Assembly (NCBI GenBank): GCA_913775175.1 | Contig: CAJYKU010000017.1 | Span: 1-64,000 of the forward strand | Length of the DNA: 64,000 bases | DNA from: an uncultured Pantoea sp. | GTDB lineage: Bacteria; Pseudomonadota; Gammaproteobacteria; Enterobacterales; Enterobacteriaceae | Direction of reading: 5' to 3' | In this document: one piece after another, positions 15,754-25,302 of the stretch | Layout: every line of letters begins with the position of its first letter | Position numbering within the stretch: position 1 is the first letter of the stretch | Position numbers and translations under genes: made by a program | The notes under the pieces: model-generated | Told to the model about the DNA's origin: nothing | The model's database searches: none | The model's input: the letters and a program-made list of their open reading frames with translations, nothing else

Positions 15754-16570
15754 TCACATCGCGGTGGGATTATCGCACTTCGGTAGCCAGTCGGTGCTGC
15801 TTTCTTCCGTTAAATCAAGGTTGGTCTGCACCCCCAGCTTTGTCCGTCGTTTCATGTAGTGCTGTCCGTACTCCCGCATGATGCTCTTCAGCGACAGGCC
15901 GAACATCTTCATGCTGAGCGGATTCCTGTAGCCATTGGCCTCCATATAGGCCATAGGCATGATAAAGGTAACGCCTGGGCTGAAGCGGTCTGATACTGGC
16001 GTTACCCATATAGAGTGCGTTTGGCTCGGGCGTCGTAAACAGGTAGCCGCAGAAATCCACCATCGGGTCCGCATCGCGCTTGATGCGCATCGCCTCGTCG
16101 GAGTTCTGCTGCGACTGAAGCAGCGACCGGGCCTGCTGTGGCTGGCTGAACTGCTGCATCAGCTGGCGCACGATAACGGACAGCTCACCGCTGATTTTTT
16201 CCTTCAGCTGCGGGTCGCGCTCGTCTGCCGGGATAATCTCCGGGAAGTGCAGTATTACCCGACGGCGTGACACGCCGCCGCTGCGATCGCTGAAACGCAT
16301 CGGGTTATTGTTTACTGCCAGAATCACCGCCGGGATATGTGTGGAGTAAGCATCGCGATATTTCGGATCGATGGCCACCGCATCGCCGCCGGTAATCGCC
16401 TTGATGCCCGCGTCATCGCCGCTCTATTTCTCCTGGTCAGGAAGAATAATCAGCGAAAAACCACCACGCTGGCGCGTTCCCGCGATAATTCCAGCATATC
16501 AATAGTGGCACGTGGTGTGTGGCGGCCAGCGAGTAGCGTGGCAATCGAAGCTAAAAGACTTTTCCCGCTT
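15754..16570 (-). pseudogene. P4-type alpha primase/helicase fragment B
   Basis: On the minus strand the helicase half of phage P4 alpha can be followed: SGKSLLASIATLLAG (Walker A), MLELSRERASVV, ILPDQEK, a TAG stop at 16426-16424, then SGDDAGIKAITGGDAVAIDP and AVILAVNNNPMRFSDRSGGV, up to RYLYHAY. A one-base loss near 15955 shifts the frame, and the rest continues in another frame (AYMEANGYRNPLSMKMFGL, then TDWLPKC). A further one-base loss lies near 16465 in a G run. Everything before the Walker loop is deleted at the junction with the ssrA flank. It is an inactive relic. Confidence 0.85.
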
Positions 16571-16680
16571 CAGGCGGATCGTGTCAGATGGTTACAGACA
16601 CAAAAAAGCCCGCAGGGCTTGCGCCGTGCGGGCTCTCAGGACTTCATCGGATGACTCTGGTAATCACCGATGGAGAATTT
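16569..16680 (-). repeat. ssrA downstream flank (copy 2, adjoining ssrA)
   Basis: Aligned partner of 13703-13814. It lies directly downstream of the functional ssrA and includes its terminator. The same sequence follows ssrA in E. coli as far as I remember, so this is the native flank or a faithful copy of it carried by the island. Confidence 0.85.
16602..16634 (-). terminator. ssrA terminator
   Basis: Stem agcccgca / tgcgggct followed on the minus strand by six T. It ends tmRNA transcription about 50 bases after the CCA end. Confidence 0.8.
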
Positions 16681-17044
16681 TGGTGGAGCTGGCGGGAGTT
16701 GAACCCGCGTCCGAAATTACTACACCGTCGGTACTACATGCTTAGTCAGTCTTTACATTCGCCTGGCAGCTGCGGACAGACACGCCACTGACAGACTAGC
16801 CTGATTAGTTTTAACGCTTCAACCCCAGGCAGGGCATCCACGCGATCTCTTTTGGGTTTGACCTCTCTTGATCCCCGTCCTAAGAGCGGAGGCTAGGGAG
16901 AGAGGGCTCTAAGCAGGTTATTAAGCTGCTAGTGCGTAGTTTTCGTCGTTTGCGACTATTTTTTTGCGGTTTTTTAGCGAGGCCTACCGCACCTCGGCAT
17001 GCACCTTGGGTTTCGCGAATCCCGTCGAATCCAGAATCAGCCCC
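16681..17044 (-). ncRNA. ssrA: Transfer-messenger RNA (tmRNA)
   Basis: The 364-nt gene reads on the minus strand from GGGGCTGATTCTGGATTCG at 17044 to the acceptor end CAGCTCCACCA at 16681. The tRNA-like T arm (GGTTCAACTCCCGCC) is intact. The resume codon and tag frame lie around 16918-16953 and encode ANDENYALAA with tandem stops, the standard enterobacterial degradation tag. tmRNA with SmpB rescues stalled ribosomes. Its 3' end is the attachment site of the neighbouring island relics, and it has been kept functional. smpB lies just upstream on the same strand. Confidence 0.98.
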
Positions 17045-17087
17045 AGGTTTTGAAACTGTAGCGCAAATCTTTAAAAGAATCCAGTGG

Positions 17088-17570
17088 TTAACGACTGGAG
17101 CTCTTCATAATTCGTGCTTTGTCCATTTTCCACTCACGATCTTTAATATCTGCGCGCTTGTCGTGCTCTTTCTTACCGCGTGCCACGCCGATTTTGAGCT
17201 TAGCCCAGGCGTTTTTCCAGTAGAGCGAAAGCGGCACAATGGTGTAACCATCGCGATTAACACTGCCAAACAGCGAAGAGAGTTCACGCTCTTTCAGCAG
17301 CAGTTTGCGGTTACGCGTCGGATCGCATACGACGTGAGTAGAGGCGCCGATCAGTGGCTGAAAAGTGGCACCAAACAGAAATGCCTCGCCATCCCGCAGC
17401 AGAATATAGCTTTCGCTGATATTAGCTTTACCGGCGCGCAGTGATTTAACTTCCCATCCCTGTAACGACAGACCCGCTTCGAACTCCTCTTCAATGAAGT
17501 ATTCGTGGCGCGCGCGTTTGTTGAGGGCAATAGTGGCTGAACCGGGTTTGTGAGCTTTTTTCTTTGTCAT
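17088..17570 (-). CDS. smpB: SsrA-binding protein SmpB
   Basis: A 160-aa basic protein with the OB-fold motifs of Smp[50 protein letters not shown]. The C-terminal tail ([19 protein letters not shown]) enters the ribosomal decoding and mRNA channels. It binds tmRNA and delivers it to stalled ribosomes. It lies 43 bases upstream of ssrA on the same strand, as in related genomes. Confidence 0.98.
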   Translation of the reverse strand: MTKKKAHKPGSATIALNKRARHEYFIEEEFEAGLSLQGWEVKSLRAGKANISESYILLRDGEAFLFGATFQPLIGASTHVVCDPTRNRKLLLKERELSSLFGSVNRDGYTIVPLSLYWKNAWAKLKIGVARGKKEHDKRADIKDREWKMDKARIMKSSSR

Positions 17571-17730
17571 AGTGCGGCGTAGTCTACATTACTCAGATTG
17601 TGGGCGCATCCCCATGTCCTGCGGGGCGGTAAAAAACATCCTATTTTAGCACAGCTGGTAAAAGCATGAATTTTTGTTTAATAGCTTAAAATGGTATTAT
17701 TCAATAGTTTTGTGACCAACAGGAACCGAT

Positions 17731-18165
17731 ATGGCTCAGATTAGTCGTTCAGCACTGGTCCCCTTCAGCGCTGAGCAGATGTACCAGCTTGTAAATGATG
17801 TGGATGCGTATCCTGAATTTCTGCCAGGCTGCACCGGCAGTCGCGTGCTGGATAACAGCGGCGATCAGATGACCGCAGCGGTAGACGTCTCTAAAGCGGG
17901 TATCAGTAAAACCTTTACCACGCGCAATACTCTGACAGATAACCAAAGCATTCATATGCAGCTGGTAGATGGCCCGTTCCGCAAGCTGACCGGCGGCTGG
18001 AAATTTGTCTCACTGGGAGATGATGCCTGCAAAGTAGAGTTAAATCTCGACTTTGAGTTTACCAATATGCTGGTTGAGATGGCGTTTGGACGCATTTTTA
18101 AAGAGCTGGCAAACAGTATGGTTCAGGCGTTTACACAGCGTGCCAGAGAGGTCTACAGTGACTGA
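17731..18165 (+). CDS. ratA: RatA / CoqD-like START-domain protein
   Basis: 144 aa, a single START/polyketide-cyclase fold (residues 5-140: [20 protein letters not shown], then [46 protein letters not shown]). In E. coli it was described as a toxin that hinders 70S assembly. Its relatives bind coenzyme Q and support respiration, so the physiological role is debated. It overlaps rnfH by 8 bases. It is divergent from smpB across a 160-bp promoter region. Confidence 0.95.
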   Translation: MAQISRSALVPFSAEQMYQLVNDVDAYPEFLPGCTGSRVLDNSGDQMTAAVDVSKAGISKTFTTRNTLTDNQSIHMQLVDGPFRKLTGGWKFVSLGDDACKVELNLDFEFTNMLVEMAFGRIFKELANSMVQAFTQRAREVYSD

Positions 18166-18448
18166 TATTCGGGTGGAAGTGGTCTATGCACTCCCCGATA
18201 AGCAGTATCTGCGCGAAATCACGCTGGAACAGGGTGCAACAGTGGAGCAGGCGATAGAAGCCTCTGGTCTGTTGCAGCTGCGGCCAGAGATCGACCTGAC
18301 GCAGAACAAGGTGGGCATTTTCAGTCGTCCGGTTAAGCTGGGCGATGTGGTGGAAGAGGGTGATCGGGTTGAGATCTATCGACCGCTGATTGCCGATCCC
18401 AAAGAGATGCGCCGTCAGCGTGCTGAACGCGCCGCGGCTAAAAAGTGA
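18158..18448 (+). CDS. rnfH: RnfH family ubiquitin-fold protein
   Basis: 96 aa with a beta-grasp fold ([20 protein letters not shown], then [20 protein letters not shown] and [18 protein letters not shown]). I choose GTG at 18158, giving the family length and an 8-base overlap with ratA. The frame continues back to 18053 but that part is only ratA in another frame. The pair ratA-rnfH resembles a toxin-antitoxin operon but is a conserved housekeeping unit in this order. Confidence 0.93.
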   Translation: MTDIRVEVVYALPDKQYLREITLEQGATVEQAIEASGLLQLRPEIDLTQNKVGIFSRPVKLGDVVEEGDRVEIYRPLIADPKEMRRQRAERAAAKK

Positions 18449-18463
18449 TTTATCTGTAGCAAT

Positions 18464-18490
18464 AAAAAAGGCGCTGATAGCGCCTTTTTT
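18464..18490. terminator. Bidirectional terminator rnfH / bamE
   Basis: aaaaaaggcgct, loop gat, agcgcctttttt: a perfect stem with A and T tracts, between two convergent genes. Confidence 0.9.
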
Positions 18491-18511
18491 AATGTCAGCA
18501 ACATCCCGAAA

Positions 18512-18859
18512 TTAATCTTTCTGATCGGTCAGACGCGGTTTGTTGTCGATATTGGTCAGTGTACCGTTGCTGTCAAACGTCAGGGTCAGCGTTTGCTGCT
18601 TAACATGCTCATGACCCGGCTCCTGACGGAATACGTAATACCAGACATTGCTGCCGAATGGATCGCGCATCATTGGCGTACCCAGCGTATAAGCAACCTG
18701 CTGCTGCGTCATGCCGGTATGAATTTTAGCAACATCATTGGCGACCAGGTAATTACCCTGATTGATATCCGGACGATACACAACGCGCTCCAGGGTAGAG
18801 CATCCGGCGGTTGTCATCAACATTACCACTGCCGCAGCAGTCAGCGTCTTAAAGCGCAT
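18512..18859 (-). CDS. bamE: Outer membrane assembly lipoprotein BamE
   Basis: 115-aa lipoprotein. The signal peptide (residues 1-19) ends in the lipobox TTAGC with Cys20. The mature part has the SmpA/OmlA fold ([20 protein letters not shown], then [18 protein letters not shown] and [15 protein letters not shown]). It is a subunit of the BamABCDE complex inserting beta-barrel proteins. It is monocistronic between convergent rnfH and recN on the same strand; the 185 bases between bamE and recN hold its promoter. Confidence 0.96.
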   Translation of the reverse strand: MRFKTLTAAAVVMLMTTAGCSTLERVVYRPDINQGNYLVANDVAKIHTGMTQQQVAYTLGTPMMRDPFGSNVWYYVFRQEPGHEHVKQQTLTLTFDSNGTLTNIDNKPRLTDQKD

Positions 18860-19044
18860 CTATACATTCCTTTTCTGGGGCCAAACGCCTTTCAGCAGGC
18901 AGTTTTGTTGCCATCAAACTCTGAACTCTGCAAACGGCAGGCTTTTATTATGGCGATATCACTGCCGATGATAATAGACCTTTTCCCGGTTGGGAACCTC
19001 TACAGAGCATGCATATGACCACCAGGCCGGAAAAAAGTGCTGTC

Positions 19045-20706
19045 TCAGGCCGCTAAAAGTTCTCTGGCGTTCGCCAGGGTGTTGCGCGTAACTTCGCTGC
19101 CGCCCAGCAGGCGCGCCAGCTCCTGCAGACGGGAGCGCTTGTCCAGTGGCTGCATATGCGTTTCAGTCATGGCGCCATCGGTCTCTTTGCTGACAAAGAA
19201 GTGCTGATGACCGCAACCCGCAACCTGCGGCAAATGGGTCACACACATTACCTGCGTTGATTCACCAAGCTGACGCAGCATTTTGCCGACTACCGCCGCA
19301 GTCGGGCCGCTGATACCGACATCCACTTCGTCGAAAATCATGGCGGGTGTTTCCATCTTCTGCGCAGTAATAACCTGAATAGCCAGCGCGATACGTGACA
19401 GCTCACCACCCGAGGCAACTTTCCCCAGCGGCTGCAGTGGCTGACCCGGGTTAGTGGTCACGCGGAAATCGATACGGCTTGCGCCCTCTGCGGTCAGCTG
19501 TTCTGGATTAAACTCCAGTACAATCGCAAACTGGCCATGCGGCATCGCCAGGGTGCGCATACTCTGCGTAATCAGTTCACACAGCTCCTGTGCTGCGGCT
19601 TCGCGCTTATGGTGCAGTGTTTCTGCGCTGTTCAGTGCTGCTTTATGATGTGTTACCACATCCAGCTGCAGGCTCTCCTGGTCGCTCTCCTGCTGCGACA
19701 GCAGTTCCGCTTCATCCAGCAGTTGCTGATGCAGCGCGGGCAACGCCTCAGGCGCAACGTAGTGCTTGCGCGCCAGCGCGATCTGCCGGGAGAGGCGCTG
19801 TTCCAGTTCATAGAGACGGTTGGGATCGAGATCAAGGCGTTCGCAGTAGTGGCGCAGCTCGTCACTGGCTTCACTCAACTGAATTGCTGCTTCTTCCAGC
19901 AGGTTAGCGATGCCGCTGACTTTATCGTCCAGCGAAACCAGCTCGCCCAGCATGTTACGGGCGCTGTAGAGCAGGCTTTGCAGATTAGTATCTTCGCCAT
20001 CGGCAAGGATATGCAGTGCCTGCTGGCTGGTGGAGAGCAGCTGTCCGCTATTCGCCAGACGCTTATACTCTTCATCAATCTGCTCATATTCACCCGCCTG
20101 AGGCGCGAACTCATTAAGCTCTTTGAGCTGATACTGCAGCAGTTCACGACGTGCTTCACGCTCCTGTGACTGCTGCTGATGCTGTGCCAGCACGCGGCAG
20201 CTATGATGCCAGCGCTGATAGTGCTGACGCATTTCGCTCAGCAGTTCATCATGCGCGGCATAGGCATCCAGCAGATGTTTCTGGTGATCGCTCTTCAGCA
20301 ATAGCTGATGTGCATGCTGACCGTGGATCTGGATCAGCAACTGACCCAGTTCGCGCAACTGTGAGAGTGGCACGGCGGTGCCGTTGATAAAGCCGCGTGA
20401 ACGACCATCAGCGCTGATTACGCGGCGCAGCAAACACTCATTGCCATCATCCAGCTGGTTCTCAGTAAGCCAGCGCTGAGCCGAAGGAGAAGATTTCAGC
20501 TGAAACCGCGCGCAGATGTCGGCGCGGCTGGCGCCCTGGCGTACCATATCTGCTTCTGCTCTTCCGCCAAGGCAGAGGCCCAGCGCATCGATAGCAATAG
20601 ATTTACCTGCGCCCGTTTCACCGGTAATCGCCGTCATACCACGGTTAAAGTCGATCTCCAGCTCACGAACGATTGCAAAGTTACTGATAGTCAGTTGTGC
20701 CAGCAT
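19045..20706 (-). CDS. recN: DNA repair protein RecN
   Basis: A 553-aa SMC-like ATPase. Walker [19 protein letters not shown] lies near residue 28. A long coiled coil fills about 150-370. The signature and Walker B follow in the C-terminal half ([18 protein letters not shown], then [12 protein letters not shown], and [18 protein letters not shown]). It acts in recombinational repair of double-strand breaks. The ATG at 20706 is preceded by LexA boxes, so it is SOS-induced. Confidence 0.97.
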   Translation of the reverse strand: MLAQLTISNFAIVRELEIDFNRGMTAITGETGAGKSIAIDALGLCLGGRAEADMVRQGASRADICARFQLKSSPSAQRWLTENQLDDGNECLLRRVISADGRSRGFINGTAVPLSQLRELGQLLIQIHGQHAHQLLLKSDHQKHLLDAYAAHDELLSEMRQHYQRWHHSCRVLAQHQQQSQEREARRELLQYQLKELNEFAPQAGEYEQIDEEYKRLANSGQLLSTSQQALHILADGEDTNLQSLLYSARNMLGELVSLDDKVSGIANLLEEAAIQLSEASDELRHYCERLDLDPNRLYELEQRLSRQIALARKHYVAPEALPALHQQLLDEAELLSQQESDQESLQLDVVTHHKAALNSAETLHHKREAAAQELCELITQSMRTLAMPHGQFAIVLEFNPEQLTAEGASRIDFRVTTNPGQPLQPLGKVASGGELSRIALAIQVITAQKMETPAMIFDEVDVGISGPTAAVVGKMLRQLGESTQVMCVTHLPQVAGCGHQHFFVSKETDGAMTETHMQPLDKRSRLQELARLLGGSEVTRNTLANARELLAA

Positions 20707-20714
20707 ACAATCAC

Positions 20715-20770
20715 CTGTACAGAAAAACAGATATGGTTTTTCGTACAGTATAAACTGGTTTTTTATCCAG
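20715..20770 (-). promoter_or_regulatory. Tandem LexA boxes in the recN promoter
   Basis: A perfect CTGT-N8-ACAG box lies at 20715-20730 (ctgtacagaaaaacag as read on the plus strand). A weaker one at 20733-20748 has only its right half intact (atgg...acag), and a third at 20755-20770 reads ctggttttttatccag. The triple arrangement agrees with the strongly SOS-controlled recN promoters of enterobacteria. Confidence 0.8.
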
Positions 20771-20791
20771 TAAAGTAGTCAGTGGTGATTT

Positions 20792-21670
20792 CTAAAACAA
20801 TTTTTTTGACCAGCCAAGTTTTGAGCTTAACGTATTGAAGTAGCTATAATTTTTAGGATGTATCAAATTGAGGTGACCACTGCTGCGGCGAATCAGCACA
20901 TCTTCGCCCTCCTGAATTGGCAGCGCAATCTGGCTGTCGCAGCTGATTTCAAGATCGCTGCGTAACGAGGAAAAACGCAGTCTGATAGTACTGTTACTGT
21001 TAATCACCAGCGGACGCGACGAGAGGGTATGCGGGAACATTGGCACCAGTACAATGGCATCAAGCGAGGGGGTCAGTATCGGGCCGCCCGCTGAAAGTGA
21101 GTAGGCAGTAGAGCCGGTTGGCGTAGAGATAATCAGGCCATCAGAGCGCTGCGAAAAAGCGAACACCTCATCAATATAGACTTCAAACTCAATCATATGG
21201 GCCACTTTGCCCGGATGCAGTACGACTTCATTGATCGCACTGCCGATACGTGGTGAGCAGGTGTCGCGGCATACCTGCGCCTCCAGCAGAAAGCGGCTCT
21301 CTGCGATATATTCTCCCTGCAGCACGTCATCCAGCTGCTGCTGAGCATTATCCGGGTCAAGATCGGTGAGAAAGCCGAGATTGCCACGGTTAATACCGAT
21401 CACTTTGATGTCGTATCGCGCCAGCACGCGCGCTGCGCCCAGCATATTGCCATCCCCCCCAACCACGACGGCAAGATCGGCCTGTTGACCAATATCAGCC
21501 AGCGTGCCGGTTTTCACATCGGTGAGATTGAGTTCGCGGGCAATCTGCTGCTCCACTATCACTTCGTACCCTTTATCTGTCAGCCAGCGCCAGAGCATCT
21601 CATGCGTGGTTAACGCAGTGGGATGACGCGGATGGCCAACAATACCGATGCAGTTAAAGTGTTTGTTCAT
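20792..21670 (-). CDS. nadK: NAD kinase
   Basis: 292 aa, nearly identical to E. coli NadK. Motifs are [17 protein letters not shown] near 70-90, [12 protein letters not shown] near 98, [15 protein letters not shown] near 175 and the C-terminal [14 protein letters not shown]. It phosphorylates NAD to NADP in the cytoplasm and is essential. I chose ATG at 21670 ([14 protein letters not shown]) because it matches the family start; six extra in-frame residues upstream are unlikely. It is divergent from grpE. Confidence 0.97.
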   Translation of the reverse strand: MNKHFNCIGIVGHPRHPTALTTHEMLWRWLTDKGYEVIVEQQIARELNLTDVKTGTLADIGQQADLAVVVGGDGNMLGAARVLARYDIKVIGINRGNLGFLTDLDPDNAQQQLDDVLQGEYIAESRFLLEAQVCRDTCSPRIGSAINEVVLHPGKVAHMIEFEVYIDEVFAFSQRSDGLIISTPTGSTAYSLSAGGPILTPSLDAIVLVPMFPHTLSSRPLVINSNSTIRLRFSSLRSDLEISCDSQIALPIQEGEDVLIRRSSGHLNLIHPKNYSYFNTLSSKLGWSKKLF

Positions 21671-21721
21671 GTGGCGGGTGTTCCTCATAAGCCAAAACGG
21701 CCTGGCAATGTGATGGGTTTA

Positions 21722-21750
21722 CTTGAAACCGTCAAACTGATCCCCATAAT
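21722..21750 (+). promoter_or_regulatory. Sigma-32 heat-shock promoter of grpE
   Basis: cttgaaa (21722-21728), 13-base spacer, ccccataat (21742-21750). This matches the consensus CTTGAAA-N13/14-CCCCATNT almost perfectly and lies about 40 bases before the grpE start. Confidence 0.9.
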
Positions 21751-21792
21751 AAGCCAACCAGCGAAATGAATGTGCAAAACGCGGAGAAATTC

Positions 21793-22371
21793 ATGAGTAG
21801 TAAAGAACAGAACACCCCAAATGAGCAAGTCTCAGACGAAATTCAACAGGATCAACAGCCAGCGGACGCGGAGACAGCAACTGAGGTGGATCCGCGTGAT
21901 GAGCGCATTGCGCAACTGGAAGCGGAGCTGACCCAGGCGCAGGGTGGGGTGCGTGAAGCCCAGCTGCGTGCACAGGCGGAAATTGAAAACATCCGTCGTC
22001 GTGCGGAAATGGATGTTGAAAAAGCGCATAAGTTTGCGCTGGAAAAGTTTGCCAACGAGCTGCTGCCGGTAGTGGATAGCCTGGAGCGCGCACTGGAAGT
22101 GGCTGATAAAGAGAACAGTGAACTGGCATCAATGATTGAAGGCATTGAGTTAACGCTGAAATCACTGCTGGGTGCCGTGCGCAAGTTTGGCGTTGAAGTC
22201 GTTGGCGAGACGCATGTGCCTTTCAATCCGGATATTCATCAGGCAATGTCGATGATGGAATCTGACGAGGTTGAGCCGAACCACGTTCTGATGGTGATGC
22301 AGCGTGGTTATACGCTGAATGGTCGCCTGCTGCGTCCGGCGATGGTTGCGGTTTCTAAAGCCAAAGCCTGA
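21793..22371 (+). CDS. grpE: Nucleotide exchange factor GrpE
   Basis: 192 aa. A disordered acidic N-terminus is followed by the long helix ([15 protein letters not shown], then [20 protein letters not shown]) and the beta-wing domain ([20 protein letters not shown], then [20 protein letters not shown]). It is the dimeric cochaperone that releases ADP from DnaK. The start at 21793 (MSSKEQ) is preceded by a GGAG ribosome site; nine further in-frame residues upstream are not needed. Confidence 0.97.
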   Translation: MSSKEQNTPNEQVSDEIQQDQQPADAETATEVDPRDERIAQLEAELTQAQGGVREAQLRAQAEIENIRRRAEMDVEKAHKFALEKFANELLPVVDSLERALEVADKENSELASMIEGIELTLKSLLGAVRKFGVEVVGETHVPFNPDIHQAMSMMESDEVEPNHVLMVMQRGYTLNGRLLRPAMVAVSKAKA

Positions 22372-22387
22372 ATCCGATAGCAGATAG

Positions 22388-22412
22388 CAACGGCCGCCAG
22401 ATGCGGCCGTTG
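22388..22412. terminator. Bidirectional terminator grpE / ung
   Basis: caacggccgc, loop cagat, gcggccgttg: a 10-bp perfect stem between convergent genes. Confidence 0.8.
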
Positions 22413-22417
22413 TTGTT

Positions 22418-23095
22418 TCAGGGAAGTTGTGGTGTCCACTCCACAGGCTTTTTGCCCGCCGCGCTCAGCAGCGCATTGGTTTGTGAGAAGTGTTTGCAGC
22501 CAAAAAAGCCGCGATGTGCAGAGAGCGGTGAAGGGTGCGGGGCTTTCAGCACATGGTGGCGTTTGCTATCGATGATACTGCCCTTTTTCTGTGCATGAGC
22601 ACCCCACAGCAGAAATACCACGCCTTCGCGATGAGTATTAATGGCGTTGATCACCGTATCTGTGAAGGTTTCCCAGCCAAAGCGTGCATGAGAATGCGCC
22701 TTACCGGCCTCTACAGTCAGCACGGTATTAAGCAGCAATACCCCTTGTCTGGCCCAGCTCTCCAGAAAACCGTGCTGCGGGCGCTGAAAATCAGCGATAT
22801 CCTGCTCCAGCTCTTTGTACATATTGAGCAGCGAAGGTGGAATCGCAACGCCGGGCAGTACTGAGAAAGCCAGACCGTGCGCCTGATTCGGGCCGTGATA
22901 AGGATCCTGTCCCAGAATCACGACTTTAATATCGCCCAGTTCAGTAAGCTTAAATGCGTTAAAGACATCTTTTTGCGGCGGATAGACGGTTACGCCTGCT
23001 GCACGTTCGTGAGCAACAGCCTGCAGCGTCTCTTTAAAATAGGGTTTCTCTTTCTCCTCTGCCAGCACATCGTGCCAGGTCAGCTTGTCTGCCAT
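22418..23095 (-). CDS. ung: Uracil-DNA glycosylase
   Basis: 225 aa. The water-activating loop [20 protein letters not shown] lies near residues 58-77, the uracil-recognition strand [18 protein letters not shown] near 115, and the DNA-intercalation loop [18 protein letters not shown] near 183-200. It excises uracil from DNA as the first step of base excision repair. It is transcribed away from grcA across a shared 184-bp region. Confidence 0.98.
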   Translation of the reverse strand: MADKLTWHDVLAEEKEKPYFKETLQAVAHERAAGVTVYPPQKDVFNAFKLTELGDIKVVILGQDPYHGPNQAHGLAFSVLPGVAIPPSLLNMYKELEQDIADFQRPQHGFLESWARQGVLLLNTVLTVEAGKAHSHARFGWETFTDTVINAINTHREGVVFLLWGAHAQKKGSIIDSKRHHVLKAPHPSPLSAHRGFFGCKHFSQTNALLSAAGKKPVEWTPQLP

Positions 23096-23174
23096 CTCTC
23101 TCTCCCTGCAATATGATTTTCTTTAGCTTAGCTGTTTCAGAACAGCAGCAGAAGGGCAAACCCGCAGATCGCGC

Positions 23175-23216
23175 TTGATGCATATCAAAGCGCAGCTGTT
23201 TTAGCAGTGGTATACC
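23175..23216 (+). promoter_or_regulatory. FNR-activated promoter of grcA
   Basis: TTGATGCATATCAA at 23175-23188 is a perfect FNR palindrome (TTGAT-N4-ATCAA). A -10-like tatacc follows at 23211-23216. This places the FNR site about 41 bases before the inferred start of transcription, a class II geometry. In E. coli grcA (yfiD) is likewise induced by FNR without oxygen. Confidence 0.85.
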
Positions 23217-23279
23217 AGAACATCCATTTACCCCTATACCGCGTTCAGATAAGTAAACGCGGCGATTCTGGAGGTCGCT

Positions 23280-23663
23280 ATGATTACCGGTATTCAAATT
23301 ACACAAACCAGCAACCCGCATCTGATGAACTCTTTCTGGCTGCTGGATGACGAAAAAGCAGAAGCGCGCTGCCTGTGCGCCAAAGGAGATTATCAGGCAG
23401 ATCAGGTGGTATCACTAAGCGATCTGGGTGAGATGACCTATCGTGAAGTGCCGCTGGAACAGAAACCACAGGTGCGTGTTGAGGGTGGGCAGCATCTTAA
23501 TGTCAACGTGCTACGGCGCGAGACGCTGGAAGATGCGGTTAATCACCCGGAAAAATATCCGCAGCTGACTATTCGCGTATCTGGCTATGCAGTGCGCTTT
23601 AATGCGCTGACACCAGAGCAGCAGCGCGATGTAATTACCCGGACATTTACTGAAAGTCTGTAA
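23280..23663 (+). CDS. grcA: Autonomous glycyl radical cofactor GrcA
   Basis: 127 aa. The C-terminal half is almost the same as the end of pyruvate formate-lyase: [20 protein letters not shown], then [19 protein letters not shown] with the radical glycine in RVSGYAV (about residue 102). GrcA replaces the damaged tail of PflB after oxygen exposure. It is a single gene under an FNR promoter with a bidirectional terminator behind it. Confidence 0.97.
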   Translation: MITGIQITQTSNPHLMNSFWLLDDEKAEARCLCAKGDYQADQVVSLSDLGEMTYREVPLEQKPQVRVEGGQHLNVNVLRRETLEDAVNHPEKYPQLTIRVSGYAVRFNALTPEQQRDVITRTFTESL

Positions 23664-23804
23664 GTGTAGCGGTGCCGAAAAAACAGCCATGCGGCCAGCC
23701 CCGGTAAACAGGGGCAGCGGTACGCGTTCGCCCGTATAAAACCGGGTTATAGCGCGTTGCCGTTTACAGGCTATCGTCAGCCAGATTTATCAGCGCTGAA
23801 ACAT

Positions 23805-23833
23805 AAAAAAAAGCGCCTGAAGCGGCGCTTTTT
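23805..23833. terminator. Bidirectional terminator grcA / srmB
   Basis: A-run, aagcgcc, loop tgaagc, ggcgctt, T-run, between convergent genes. Confidence 0.9.
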
Positions 23834-23849
23834 CTTAGGCAGTGATGTT

Positions 23850-25178
23850 TTATTCCGCACCCGACTCTGGTGCTGCAGCGCCGCTTGGCTTGCGACGTTT
23901 ACCAATGTTTTTGGTGTCGCGATGACGTTTTTTCACCCGCGGTTTTTCAGCTTCTTTCTCTTTTTTCTCTTTACGCTTCGCCAGCGCTTTTTTCGACGGT
24001 TTTCCGGTGACTTTAGCACTCGGTGCGCGTGACTCGGGACGCAGCTCATCAATGACGCGTGATTTCAGCGGTTCATCAATATAGCGGCTGATTTTGCCGA
24101 GCAGAATGTGGTCATGAGCCTCTACCAGCGAAATCGCAATCCCTTTACGGCCAGCACGCCCGGTACGACCAATACGGTGCAGATAGGTGTCGGCAGTGCG
24201 TGGCAAATCAAAGTTGATGACATGGGTGACATCGTCAATATCGATACCGCGTGCCGCCACATCGGTGGCAACCAGCACGTTAACGCGACCATCATTGATG
24301 CGCTTGATCGCTTCGTTGCGATTGGCCTGTACCATCTCACCTTCAAGATAGCTGCTGCGCAGACCCGCTTCATGCATCCAGGTTACCAGCTCATGCAGAC
24401 GTTCACGCTTGCGCACAAATACAATTGCGCGTTTTACTTCTGGCTGCTTCAGCAGATGTACCAGCAGTTTGGTCTTGTGCTCAAGGTTATCCGCACGGTA
24501 GTACCACTGCTGAATACGTTTGCGTTCGCTCCTGGCAGGATCGGCTTCAATTGCCACCGGTTCATTAAGCAGGCGCTCAGCAAAATCTTTGATGTGCTCA
24601 CCCTCTAATGTGGCAGAGAAGAGCAGCGTCTGTTTACGCCAGCGCGTTTCGCCAGCAATGGTTTCGATATCCTGCGCAAAGCCCATATCGACCATGCGGT
24701 CAGCTTCATCCAGGATCAGCGTTTCTACTGCGCGGCAGTCAAAGTTCTCTTCTTTGATGTACTGCAGCAGGCGGCCGGTAGTTGCAACCACAATATCCTG
24801 GTTTTCGCTGAATACTTCAGCGTGGTTCATATAGGCAACGCCACCGGTAATAGTGGCGATATCCAGATGGGTGTGCTTTGCCAGTTCCCGTGCCTGGTCG
24901 GCAACCTGCATCGCCAGCTCACGGGTTGGCGTCAGGATCAGAATACGTGGCGGGCCCGACTTTTTGCGCGGGAAGTCGAGCAGGTGCTGTAAAGCGGGCA
25001 GCAGATAGGCGGCGGTTTTCCCCGTCCCGGTGGGTGCCGAACCTAACACGTCACGGCCTTCCAGCGCGGCAGGAATGGCTTCAGCCTGAATGGCCGTCGG
25101 GCGCATGAAGCCTTTTTCCTGCAGGGCGTCCAGCAGGCTTTTGTCGAGTTCGAGTTCGGAGAATGTGGTTACTGTCAT
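23850..25178 (-). CDS. srmB: DEAD-box RNA helicase SrmB
   Basis: 442 aa. The motifs run in order: Q motif with GFMRPTAIQAEAIPAAL, I SAPTGTGKTAAYLLPA, Ia PTRELAMQ, II LDEADRMVDMGF, III FSATLEG, V ATDVAARGIDIDD, VI HRIGRTGRAGRKG. A basic low-complexity tail follows from about residue 385 (KKALAKRKEKKEKEAEKPRV). It assists early steps of 50S subunit assembly. It starts divergently from trmN6. Confidence 0.96.
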   Translation of the reverse strand: MTVTTFSELELDKSLLDALQEKGFMRPTAIQAEAIPAALEGRDVLGSAPTGTGKTAAYLLPALQHLLDFPRKKSGPPRILILTPTRELAMQVADQARELAKHTHLDIATITGGVAYMNHAEVFSENQDIVVATTGRLLQYIKEENFDCRAVETLILDEADRMVDMGFAQDIETIAGETRWRKQTLLFSATLEGEHIKDFAERLLNEPVAIEADPARSERKRIQQWYYRADNLEHKTKLLVHLLKQPEVKRAIVFVRKRERLHELVTWMHEAGLRSSYLEGEMVQANRNEAIKRINDGRVNVLVATDVAARGIDIDDVTHVINFDLPRTADTYLHRIGRTGRAGRKGIAISLVEAHDHILLGKISRYIDEPLKSRVIDELRPESRAPSAKVTGKPSKKALAKRKEKKEKEAEKPRVKKRHRDTKNIGKRRKPSGAAAPESGAE

Positions 25179-25302
25179 GGTCTACCTCAGTTTGGGGCGC
25201 TGATTATAGACAGATCAGCTGCAATCTTCATCTGTTTGTGTTGATCAGACGCAGATGAATTCAATTTGCGACCACGTTACACTCTGCCGGGTGAACAATT
25301 CA

